Assembly: GCA_046757965.1 (NCBI GenBank)
Contig: JBHHZI010000038.1
Coordinates: forward strand, 1 to 23,495
DNA: 23,495 bases
Direction of reading: 5' to 3'
DNA from: JBHHZI01 sp046757965
GTDB lineage: Bacteria > Acidobacteriota > Polarisedimenticolia > SMYD01
In this document: in pieces, positions 8,773 to 15,085 of the stretch
Layout: each line of letters begins with the position of its first letter
Position numbering within the stretch: the stretch's first letter is position 1
The notes under the pieces: generated by a model
What the model was told of the DNA's origin: nothing
Database searches by the model: none
Seen by the model: the letters and a program-made list of their open reading frames with translations, nothing else
Translations under genes and position numbers: made by a program

Positions 8773-9306
8773 TCAGGACCTGATCTGCTGCAGGAAGTCG
8801 TCGACCGCATGAACGACCGCCTGCCTGGAGAGCGCCGGATATCGAGCGTAGGCTGTCTCCGGAATCCTGTGGACGAGCGAGCGAAACCGTTTCGCGTCGA
8901 CCATGTCGCTCTCGAGGAAGTTCCTGGCATCGTCAAGATCGCGGCGGAACCCCCTCACGATCTTGGAGAGTAACTGGGCATACGGGTCGTGATGATAGAA
9001 GCTCACCTTGCCCACCGTCTGGATGAAGAGATGCCGGTCGTCACTGCCGGCGAGCGGTGGAACGAAGTCCTCGGGCTTGACGAACTCGACGTTCATCTGC
9101 AGGCGCTCCTTGATGGCCTGGATGTGGCGAAAGACACCCTCGTGGTCGGCGTGCAGGTCGGCATCGATGGTGGACTCTCTCCATCCGAGGTGCACCGCCG
9201 TGCCGCCGCCGCCGATATAGACCCGATAGGAGCGGCTGTGCGGCGCGGAGCGTGCGAGCTCGATCATGAGATCTTGGAGGCGCTCGCGCGTCAGTTCACG
9301 GCGCAT
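8773..9306 (-). CDS. AbiEii/DUF6036-like nucleotidyltransferase, probable toxin-antitoxin component
   Basis: Encodes 177 aa from the ATG at 9306, which has GGAG 7 bp upstream; an ATG at 9318 is possible. The nucleotidyltransferase signature is visible as YIGGGGTAVHLGW followed by TIDADLHAD (a D-x-D pair), and the downstream lysine/acidic block SKIVRGFRRDLDDARNFL is usual for DUF6036/AbiEii-type folds. AbiEii enzymes are toxins of type IV toxin-antitoxin or abortive-infection systems, and some relatives modify tRNA or partner toxins. The gene overlaps the small basic gene upstream by 11 bp, which implies a coupled pair. It is inferred that this pair is a toxin-antitoxin or defence module; which member is toxic cannot be read from the sequence. 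Confidence 0.75.
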   Translation of the reverse strand: MRRELTRERLQDLMIELARSAPHSRSYRVYIGGGGTAVHLGWRESTIDADLHADHEGVFRHIQAIKERLQMNVEFVKPEDFVPPLAGSDDRHLFIQTVGKVSFYHHDPYAQLLSKIVRGFRRDLDDARNFLESDMVDAKRFRSLVHRIPETAYARYPALSRQAVVHAVDDFLQQIRS

Positions 9307-9751
9307 GCCGGTCTCCATCGACACGGGCTCTCCCGCAGGCGTCGGCAAACGACACGGCCTGCCTGAGCAGGGCGCCGTAGCGCGCGTGGGCGAGGTCGCC
9401 TGCCCGCCGGGCGAGCAGGCGATACAGGCCTTGCTCGGGGTTGTCGTGGACCGCGCCGAGCGGCACGCCCTCGCGGCGCAGGCGGGGCGCGGCCAGGGAG
9501 ATGAGCAAGCTGGCGACGGTGACCTTCCCGGCGGCGAGATCGGCCAGCCCGGCATCCACGAGCGCGCCCCCCGGCAGTCCCGCGGCAGTGAAATTCGCCA
9601 CGCCGAATCGCTTGTGGATCCAGCGGGCGGTCACCGCTCGCCGTGCGACGGCCCGCCGGGCCGCCGGCGCCATGTTCGCGGCGCGGGCCCGGCCGCCGAT
9701 GCGACCCTGGCGTCGGAAGCGTGCCCGGATCTCGGCCGGAAGTCTCATCAT
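9296..9751 (-). CDS. Small basic protein paired with the nucleotidyltransferase, putative antitoxin/DNA-binding partner
   Basis: Encodes 151 aa (ATG at 9751, or 150 aa from the adjacent ATG at 9748). The N-terminus is strongly basic: RLPAEIRARFRRQGRIGG is followed by two copies of an alternating Ala/Arg pattern ending in AVARRAVTARW, like the (L)S-x-E-R-R-x-x-A-x-x-A-A-x-x-R-W nucleic-acid-binding motif found in several bacterial small proteins. The C-terminal half (GLADLAAGKVTVASLLISLAAPRLRREG) looks like a compact helical domain. I recognise no named family. Its 11-bp overlap with the nucleotidyltransferase and its own promoter with an inverted repeat suggest an autoregulated antitoxin. The start codon lies where transcription should begin, so the mRNA may be leaderless. 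Confidence 0.7.
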   Translation of the reverse strand: MMRLPAEIRARFRRQGRIGGRARAANMAPAARRAVARRAVTARWIHKRFGVANFTAAGLPGGALVDAGLADLAAGKVTVASLLISLAAPRLRREGVPLGAVHDNPEQGLYRLLARRAGDLAHARYGALLRQAVSFADACGRARVDGDRHAP

Positions 9752-9753
9752 GG

Positions 9754-9785
9754 CTTACCATATACCTGGGGGGTAAGTATTGCAA
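9754..9785 (-). promoter_or_regulatory. Sigma-70-like promoter overlapped by an inverted-repeat operator
   Basis: On the minus strand TTGCAA (9785-9780) and TATGGT (9762-9757) are exactly 17 bp apart. The -10 ends 5 bp before the ATG at 9751. An inverted repeat CTTACC (9754-9759)/GGTAAG (9772-9777) straddles the -10 and spacer, so a bound repressor would block the promoter. Confidence 0.6.
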
Positions 9786-9792
9786 GTGAGTG

Positions 9793-9831
9793 GCGGGCGG
9801 TTCTCGGAGTCTTCCGGACGAGCGAGCCCGC
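9793..9831. terminator. Hairpin between two minus-strand transcription units
   Basis: GCGGGC (9793-9798) pairs with GCCCGC (9826-9831), with inner CTCG/CGAG pairing. Five Ts follow on the plus strand (9833-9837), where no gene ends. On the minus strand it lies just past the end of the M28 operon but has no T-run there, so a terminator role is uncertain. Confidence 0.3.
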
Positions 9832-9843
9832 ATTTTTCACGGT

Positions 9844-9984
9844 CTACCAGGTGTCCTTGCACACGGGGCAGTGCGCCATCGTCGTGTGTCCCCATCTTGT
9901 GCTGCCGGCCGCGGACCTCACATCATCCTGCTTCCGGCTGGCCTGTGATCCCACGCAGAACACCAGACCAGGACACTCCGGCAC
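9844..9984 (-). CDS. Possible 46-residue four-cysteine microprotein
   Basis: A GTG-started frame of 46 codons lies 10 bp beyond the stop of the M28-like gene. It has two Cys pairs: ECPGLVFC near the N-terminus and AHCPVCKDTW at the C-terminus, a spacing that could bind zinc. There is no clear ribosome site, but translation could be coupled to the upstream gene. I recognise no family. It may be a chance ORF; it is listed because it fills an otherwise gene-free stretch and is followed by a hairpin. Confidence 0.25.
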   Translation of the reverse strand: MPECPGLVFCVGSQASRKQDDVRSAAGSTRWGHTTMAHCPVCKDTW

Positions 9985-9994
9985 GACGGATGCT

Positions 9995-12262
9995 TCAGTC
10001 GGCGCGAGCGGCGAGGTCGTCGTCTCCGGACGTCGGACCGGCAAGCGCTTGCGCCGCGGCGCGAAGGCGTGCGGCGGCGGCGCGGGCGGCGGAGGCGAGA
10101 CGCAGCACCTCGTTGACCAGCGCGCTGCGGTCTCGTGCGGCGACGGCTGCCCGGGCCCGGAAGAGGAGAGCCCCGGCCCGTTCGAGCGACGGGTCGACGC
10201 AGAAGAGCAGGCTGCCACAGGAGGAGACCGGGGTCCGTTCCGCCAGGGCATGAAAGGGCTGCAGGGCCCCGGCAACGGCGCGGTTTGCGCGGGCCAGGCG
10301 CGCCTGTGTGCCGTCGGACCGGCGATCGGGTTTGGCCGGCGGCGACGCCGCCGGGTCATCGTCTCGATCGCCGCCGTCTGCGACGACGCCCCGGGGCACC
10401 ACCGGCGTCTCCGCCAGCCAAGTGTTGCGGGCGCGGTCCCAGGCCTCTGCCGCCAGCCGGTAGTCGGAGAGCGCCAGCCGGGCCGCCCGCACCGGTGGAG
10501 GATTGTTGTCGAACGCGGCGTGTGCCGCCTGGTCCACGGTATCGAGTGCCCGCAGGAGTTGCAGCGACAGGGCGCCGTGGTCGGCCACGGGCAGCGGGGC
10601 GTCCGACAGATCGAGCGCCAGGGCAACGAGGGCGGCGGTTCCCTGGCGGGCGCCGGCCAGGTCCGGGTCGGTGAACCGGATGAGCCGGTCGAAGGTGTCA
10701 TGGGCCGTGCCGGAGGCGGCCGCCATGATCGCGGCGCGCGAATGGATCTCGATGACGGGCACGGCGGCGGAGAGAAAGGCCCCGCCATCGCTGACTCCCG
10801 CAGGAGAGGCCAGAAGTGTGAGACGTCCCGGCCCGTCGATCTTGCCGGACGACCCGGTGAGGCTCGCCGCGAGACGTCGCAGCAACGGCCCCGCGGCCAC
10901 CTCGAGGTCCGGGCCGGCCAGCGCCGGTGCGGCGTCGACATAGGCGATGGGTGGGGGAGTGAGGCGGCGTTCTCTGGCCGCCAGCCAGGCGCGGGCTCCC
11001 AGCCGGCCCCATGCCCCACCATCCCAGAGCGCGAGGACGAGGGTGCGGCGGGGCCGCCAGCCCGACGCGACGAGCCGGCCGAGGGCCCGGGCGGTCTCGA
11101 TGAGGGCGGCCGCGCCGGAGGCATCCTCGCCGGCGCCGAACGTCCACGCATCCAGCCGCGCTCCGAGGACGATCTCCTGGAGCGGTTCATCGGAACCCTC
11201 GATGCGGGCGATGACGCTGGTCAGCGATCGCCGCGCGGAGCGGGTCTCGATCTCCATCTCGACCTGAGCGGGTCCCGGCCCGACGAACAGGGGGGAGGCG
11301 GGTGCGTCCGCGGTGGGGCCCCAGCCATCCGGCGCCGGTGTGACGGCGAGCGCGGCCAGCAGCGTGGTCGTGGTGCGCGCGTCGATCGGCAGGACCGGGA
11401 TCGGCACCGCGGCACCGGGTTCCGGATGCCCCGCCCGGGAGCGCGGCAGGCGCCGCGCCGGGTGGATCCGCATGGTGAGGGTCTCGGCTGCCATCAGGGT
11501 GCCGCGGGTGACGGCGTCGGCGGCCCGCCCCGGGCCATCGGGATAGGGCGCTGTCACCAGCTCGCCTTCCGGCGGCGCGGCGGGAGCCAGCAGCAGACCG
11601 GTGGCCAGGTGCCGCGCGGCGGTCTCGGCCAGCACACGGGCGGGCGCCGTCCCGGCGCGAACCAGGACGATGCGGCCGGCCACGCGCACGCCGAGCTCAT
11701 GCAGGGTCGCGTAGTCGGCATCGGCACCGTCGTGCGCGAAGACGAGATCACCGGCCGTCCTCCCTGCGGGAGAGAAGGCCATGAACCCGGGGACAACCTC
11801 GTCCCAGGCGAGGGCCGTCAGGTCGGCCAACGGCTGCTCACCGGGAGTGAGATCTTGTCGCCGACCCGATTCGATCAGGGCGAGGCGCGCGGAGACCAGC
11901 TCGGGAAGAATGGCCGGCGTGGTCCAGAGGTCGCTGTCCCAGCCGGCCCCGGCAAGCTGGTCGCGGGCCCACTCTGCCGCCTCCTGCTGGCCCGGTGCTC
12001 CGGACAGGCGCGGGTGCTGTGCCAGGTGCTCGATGGTGCGGCGCAGTCGGGCCGGGTCGATGGCGGAGACGAGGCGCTCGATGCGAGCCTCGTGGGATTT
12101 GCGGTCACCCGGCGCCAGCCCGGCGGCACCGATCGCCACGGCACGGTGATCGTCACGGCGTGTCGTATCGTGCGGACTCGCCGGGCCCGCCGGGCGCGGC
12201 ACGCAGGCCAGGGCTCCCAGCACGGCCAGGGCGATGATCGGGGCGTGCGCACGCCGGGTCAC
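9995..12262 (-). CDS. Glutamate carboxypeptidase II/transferrin receptor-like (M28B) lipoprotein, probably catalytically inactive
   Basis: Encodes 755 aa from a GTG. The N-terminus is a lipoprotein signal with the acceptor Cys at residue 20 (LGALAC). A PA-like insert (about 165-225, GDLVFAHDGADADY and GRIVLVRAG), the M28 core (about 345-560) and a C-terminal helical region like the TfR dimerisation domain (about 570-755) give the full GCPII layout. Aligned by eye to human GCPII, the zinc ligands are largely lost: His377 becomes R368, Asp387 becomes E378, the Glu424/Glu425 pair becomes G415/A416, and Asp453 becomes A444. Only the last His (H520, in GTAHDTFDR) is kept. This resembles the transferrin receptor, a non-enzymatic member, so a binding or scaffold role is inferred. 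It is the third gene of the operon, 19 bp after the YVTN gene. Confidence 0.8.
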   Translation of the reverse strand: MTRRAHAPIIALAVLGALACVPRPAGPASPHDTTRRDDHRAVAIGAAGLAPGDRKSHEARIERLVSAIDPARLRRTIEHLAQHPRLSGAPGQQEAAEWARDQLAGAGWDSDLWTTPAILPELVSARLALIESGRRQDLTPGEQPLADLTALAWDEVVPGFMAFSPAGRTAGDLVFAHDGADADYATLHELGVRVAGRIVLVRAGTAPARVLAETAARHLATGLLLAPAAPPEGELVTAPYPDGPGRAADAVTRGTLMAAETLTMRIHPARRLPRSRAGHPEPGAAVPIPVLPIDARTTTTLLAALAVTPAPDGWGPTADAPASPLFVGPGPAQVEMEIETRSARRSLTSVIARIEGSDEPLQEIVLGARLDAWTFGAGEDASGAAALIETARALGRLVASGWRPRRTLVLALWDGGAWGRLGARAWLAARERRLTPPPIAYVDAAPALAGPDLEVAAGPLLRRLAASLTGSSGKIDGPGRLTLLASPAGVSDGGAFLSAAVPVIEIHSRAAIMAAASGTAHDTFDRLIRFTDPDLAGARQGTAALVALALDLSDAPLPVADHGALSLQLLRALDTVDQAAHAAFDNNPPPVRAARLALSDYRLAAEAWDRARNTWLAETPVVPRGVVADGGDRDDDPAASPPAKPDRRSDGTQARLARANRAVAGALQPFHALAERTPVSSCGSLLFCVDPSLERAGALLFRARAAVAARDRSALVNEVLRLASAARAAAARLRAAAQALAGPTSGDDDLAARAD

Positions 12263-12281
12263 GGCGCAGGACCGGGACGGA

Positions 12282-13367
12282 TCATCCGGCGCTGGCCACG
12301 GTCAGCCGCGAGTACGCCATGCCGTCCGGCTCGCGACCGGGATGCAGGACCCCGGCCGTCTTCCAGGTGGTCAGGTCGATGATGGAGATGATATCGGCGT
12401 TGGCGTTGGCCACGTAGGCGACCTTGCCGTCCGGCCGGATCAGGATGCCGATGGGGACCGAGCTGTCACCGAAGCGATGGCCGAACAGGCGACCCTCGGT
12501 GTCCGCGGCGTCGAGCTTCATGGAGATCCGGCGGACCTCTTCCAGCGTGTGCGTGTCGAACACCGCCACCTCCCCGGACCGTGCGTTGGAGACCAGGGCG
12601 TGCCGTCCGTCGGGTGTCACCTTGGCGCGGATCGGAAACGAGCTGGAGGGCAGTTCCTTCAGGACGTCGAGGGAGTGGGCATCCAGGACGGTCACCGTGT
12701 CCGCGCCGCGGTTGGTCACCCAGACCTGTGTCCCATCGGGGCTGACCGTGATTCCCTCGGCGCCGTCTCCTGTCTCGATGGCGGAGAGTCGCTTGCCTGT
12801 CGCCATGTCGATGACGCTGACGGACCCCGACCCGATGTTGGCCACGAACGCCCGCGTCCCGTCGGGTGTCACGCACACCATGTGAGAGGTCTCCTGCCCG
12901 GTATCCGCGGTGGCCGTGACCTTTCCGCGGCCGACATCCACGGTGAGCAGCTTGTGACTCTCCTCGGAGGTGACCACGACCTGCTTGCCGTCCGCGAGCC
13001 ACTGCACGCCATGTGGCCGGTGGTACTCGCCGAGATCGATGGTGCGAACCACCCGTGCATGCGGCACATCGATGACGGTCAGTGTCGAGCCGGGAGCGTC
13101 TCGTGTGCCGTAGTTCGTGGCGATGGCGGTGGTCCCGTCCGGTGAGACCGCCACCTCGTGGGGTCCATTCCCGGTCGGCACCGTGGCGACGGTCTCGCCC
13201 CGGGACAGGTCGATGAGCGAGGCCGTCGCCTCGCTCTTGTTGAGCACCACCAGGGTGCCGCCCGCCGCGCCGGCGGTCCGCGAGACGCCGGCGCCGCTTG
13301 CCGCGGCCAGTAGCACCATGGCCATGAGGCGTGTGTTGCCTCGTCGGTTACGTGTCAGTGTCTTCAT
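12282..13367 (-). CDS. Exported YVTN-family beta-propeller repeat protein
   Basis: Encodes 361 aa. A signal peptide (Arg-rich start, then LMAMVLLAAASGAGVSRTAGAAG) precedes six to seven repeats of about 42 residues. Each has the pattern VxPDGxxAxVxN followed by SVIDxxTGK, for example VTPDGTRAFVANIGSGSVSV and VSPDGTQVWVTNRGADTVTV, which is the YVTN beta-propeller motif. Such propellers are extracytoplasmic and bind partners or cofactors, with no catalytic residues evident. The ATG overlaps the stop of the selenoprotein gene by 4 bp (ATGA), so the two are translationally coupled. The periplasmic location matches the exported redox protein and the lipoprotein encoded on either side. Confidence 0.88.
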   Translation of the reverse strand: MKTLTRNRRGNTRLMAMVLLAAASGAGVSRTAGAAGGTLVVLNKSEATASLIDLSRGETVATVPTGNGPHEVAVSPDGTTAIATNYGTRDAPGSTLTVIDVPHARVVRTIDLGEYHRPHGVQWLADGKQVVVTSEESHKLLTVDVGRGKVTATADTGQETSHMVCVTPDGTRAFVANIGSGSVSVIDMATGKRLSAIETGDGAEGITVSPDGTQVWVTNRGADTVTVLDAHSLDVLKELPSSSFPIRAKVTPDGRHALVSNARSGEVAVFDTHTLEEVRRISMKLDAADTEGRLFGHRFGDSSVPIGILIRPDGKVAYVANANADIISIIDLTTWKTAGVLHPGREPDGMAYSRLTVASAG

Positions 13368-13972
13368 GCTCCGGGCAGGCCCTTCAGCGCGTCGATCAGC
13401 TTCGCACTGGACGGACGCACACGATAGTTCTCATCCACCTCGATGAACCGGATGATGCCCTGCCGGTCGACCACCAGCGTCGTGGGGTGCGGGATCTTGC
13501 CATTCTTCACGTTGAGGATGCCGTACCGCTTGATGGTTTCCGAGCCGGGATCCATCAGGTTGGTGAAGGTGAGGCCGAGCTTGTTCCGCATCTCCTTCAG
13601 CTTGTCGGCGGGGTCGATGCTGACCACCCACACCTCCGCGTCGAAGGCCCGGATCTTGCGCAGACTGGCTTGCAGCTCGCCGAGCTGCTTGCGGCAGAAG
13701 GGTCACCAGGTGCCGCGAAAGAAGACCAGTACCAGGTTCTTCTTGTCGCGGAGCTGGGCAAGACTGTGGTGAGTGCCGTCGGTATCGACCAGATCGAAAT
13801 CCGGCGCGGCCTGACCGATCTCCACGCGCGCCGGAGCATCCGTCGGGGCGGCCGGCGTGCCGTCCTGCCGCGGGCCGGCGATGGCGCCGGCGGTCAGCAG
13901 CAGCCCGGCCGCGGCGAGCCCGGAAAGGCGCCGGCCGATGAACCCGGCCGTGTCACGGTGTCGTCTAGGCAT
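13364..13972 (-). CDS. Exported peroxiredoxin-like (AhpC/TSA) selenoprotein with UxxC motif
   Basis: Two open stretches in the same frame (13703-13972 and 13364-13633) are joined through a single in-frame TGA at 13705-13703. Read through, they make one 202-aa thioredoxin-fold protein: membrane/signal segment (about 13-33), APDFDLVDTDG (56-66), LVLVFFRGTW (80-89), Sec90, PFCRKQLGELQ with C93, then VWVVSIDP, NLMDPGSETIKRYG and TTLVVDRQGIIRF. Cysteine-containing relatives carry RGTWC-P-[FY]-C at this point, so TGA replaces exactly the first catalytic Cys. A SECIS-like hairpin follows. Inferred role: periplasmic thiol/peroxide reduction or disulfide exchange. The start has GGAGG 6 bp upstream and a good promoter. 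A stop mutation or sequencing error in a Cys codon is the alternative, but the uninterrupted coding on both sides and the hairpin argue for selenocysteine. Confidence 0.87.
13668..13692 (-). promoter_or_regulatory. Bacterial SECIS-like hairpin
   Basis: In the mRNA, 7-bp perfect stem arms GCAGCUC (13688-13682) and GAGCUGC (13678-13672) enclose the loop GGC (13681-13679); two mismatched A pairs and a GC/GC pair extend the stem. The loop begins 22 nt after the UGA, inside the distance range known for bacterial SECIS elements and close to the fdhF case (19 nt). The GG at the loop start is the expected SelB contact; a bulged U is not evident. The same bases encode QLGEL, so part of the symmetry could come from codon choice. 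Confidence 0.65.
13703..13705 (-). other. In-frame TGA, predicted selenocysteine codon
   Basis: This is the only stop codon in the 203-codon frame before the terminal one. It sits in RGTW-U-PFC, three residues before the resolving Cys (C93), the site of the catalytic Cys in family members. Confidence 0.85.
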
Positions 13973-14010
13973 TCGTATCCTCCATCAGGTCACAGGTCGT
14001 TCCGGCGGTC

Positions 14011-14038
14011 ATTTTACCGGAGCCCGCGCCCGGAGCAA
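14011..14038 (-). promoter_or_regulatory. Promoter of the selenoprotein-YVTN-M28 operon
   Basis: On the minus strand TTGCTC (14038-14033), a 16-bp spacer and TAAAAT (14016-14011) form a sigma-70-like promoter. Transcription would begin about 30 nt before the ATG at 13972, leaving room for the GGAGG ribosome site. Confidence 0.55.
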
Positions 14039-14380
14039 GGTGCCGGGACGGGACTCTTCCTGAGGTGTCGGGTTCCTGGTGTGACCCTGTGGGACAACCG
14101 GGGCGCCTGCACGGTTCCCGACGGCGGGTGCCCCGGGGGCGCCATCAGATCGGAAAGCCGGTTCCTCGGGTCGGGAATGAGCCCAGGGAGCCCGTTCCGC
14201 GGTTCGCCGGGTTCTGTGATCTGCCTCCCGACCGGATAGCATGGTCCGTGCCGCGTCGAGGTGACGCCGGCGGAGAGCCCGTTCCGGGGAACCGGCCGGG
14301 CGAAACCGGTCGGTCTTGCGTCGAGGCCATGCCGGCGAGTGCCGGGATGGGCCGCGACGGCGTGCTGTGGGTCACTCTTC
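14039..14380. other. Gene-free region with recurring GTTCC motifs
   Basis: No convincing gene was found here. The stretch is GC-rich and repeats the short motif GTTCC many times (near 14072, 14113, 14161, 14193, 14281), with related GTTC at 14202 and 14210. Two longer copies, GAGCCCGTTCCG-like, occur near 14188 and 14276, and GCGTCGAGG occurs twice (14253, 14319). It presumably holds the promoter of the PhoB-like gene, but no clear -35/-10 or Pho box was recognised. Confidence 0.4.
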
Positions 14381-15085
14381 ATGCCCAAGAAATCCGTCCT
14401 GGTGATTGAGGATGAGCCGGACATCCTCCAGGTGATGGAGTACAATCTGGCCCGCGAGGGGTTCGCCGTGTCGACCGCTCCCGACGGGGAACGAGGACTC
14501 GCCCGGGCCCGGGCGGACCGACCGGACCTGATCCTGCTCGACCTCATGCTGCCCGTCATCGAGGGAACCGAGGTGTGCCGGCTGCTGCGTGCCTCGCCAC
14601 AGACCGCGTCCATTCCGATCATCATGGTGACCGCCAAGGGGGAAGAGAGCGACGTCGTGCTCGGCCTCGGGCTGGGAGCCGATGATTACGTCTGCAAGCC
14701 GTTCCGGCCGCGCGAACTGATCGCGCGGGTGAGAGCGGTGCTTCGCCGCCGGGCATCCCCTGCGCCTGACGAGACCCAGCGGATCACACTCGAGGGGATG
14801 ACCATCGATCGGGCGCGTCACGAGTTGAGGGTCGATGGCAGGCCCGTCTCCCTGACCGCGACCCAGATGCGTCTCCTGCACCATCTCGCCTCTCATCCTG
14901 GGCGGGTATTCTCGCGGGATCAGTTGATCGATCATGCCATCGGCACGGGGGTGGCGGTGAGCAGTCGCAACATCGATGTTCACATCCGCTCCATCCGCAG
15001 GAAGCTCGGTCCGTACGAGGACCGCGTGGAAACGGTCCGGGGAGTGGGGTACCGCTTTCGAGATTGGCGCGAGACGACGTGCTGA
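14381..15085 (+). CDS. phoB: PhoB-like phosphate regulon response regulator
   Basis: Encodes 234 aa of the OmpR/PhoB class. The receiver domain (1-120) has the acidic pair E10/D11, the phospho-acceptor D54 in LILLDLMLP, T84 in IIMVTAK and K106 in YVCKPF. The C-terminal winged helix (about 135-232) has the usual SLTATQMRLLHHLASHPGRV and ending RRKLGPYEDRVETVRGVGYRF. Phosphorylated PhoB binds Pho boxes, and repeats of that kind occur upstream of the porin and pstS genes here. The ATG at 14381 begins the conserved KSVLVIEDEPDI; earlier in-frame ATGs add no domain. There is no clear ribosome site. The stop overlaps the start of the sensor kinase gene, forming a two-component operon. The assignment to PhoB rather than another OmpR-type regulator rests partly on the pst neighbourhood. 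Confidence 0.9.
   Translation: MPKKSVLVIEDEPDILQVMEYNLAREGFAVSTAPDGERGLARARADRPDLILLDLMLPVIEGTEVCRLLRASPQTASIPIIMVTAKGEESDVVLGLGLGADDYVCKPFRPRELIARVRAVLRRRASPAPDETQRITLEGMTIDRARHELRVDGRPVSLTATQMRLLHHLASHPGRVFSRDQLIDHAIGTGVAVSSRNIDVHIRSIRRKLGPYEDRVETVRGVGYRFRDWRETTC

Noticed and set aside
9793..9837. Hairpin plus T-run as a strong plus-strand intrinsic terminator
   Set aside because: No plus-strand gene ends here and the stem has a long, poorly paired loop; kept only as a low-confidence feature.
9266..12382. A 1038-codon open frame on the plus strand
   Set aside because: It is antisense to the nucleotidyltransferase, basic protein and M28-like genes, is low-complexity Gly/Arg-rich and has no recognisable domain; long antisense frames are expected in GC-rich DNA.
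13364..13972. Reading the peroxiredoxin-like locus as a pseudogene or two separate genes
   Set aside because: There is only one stop, no frameshift, it falls on the catalytic Cys position, and the second half would lack a plausible start and ribosome site; not fully excluded without reads.
14288..14316. GGAACC followed by CGGTCT as an ECF sigma factor promoter for phoB
   Set aside because: The distance from GGAACC to GTC is about 19 bp, longer than usual ECF promoters, and GGAAC/GTTCC recurs throughout this stretch.
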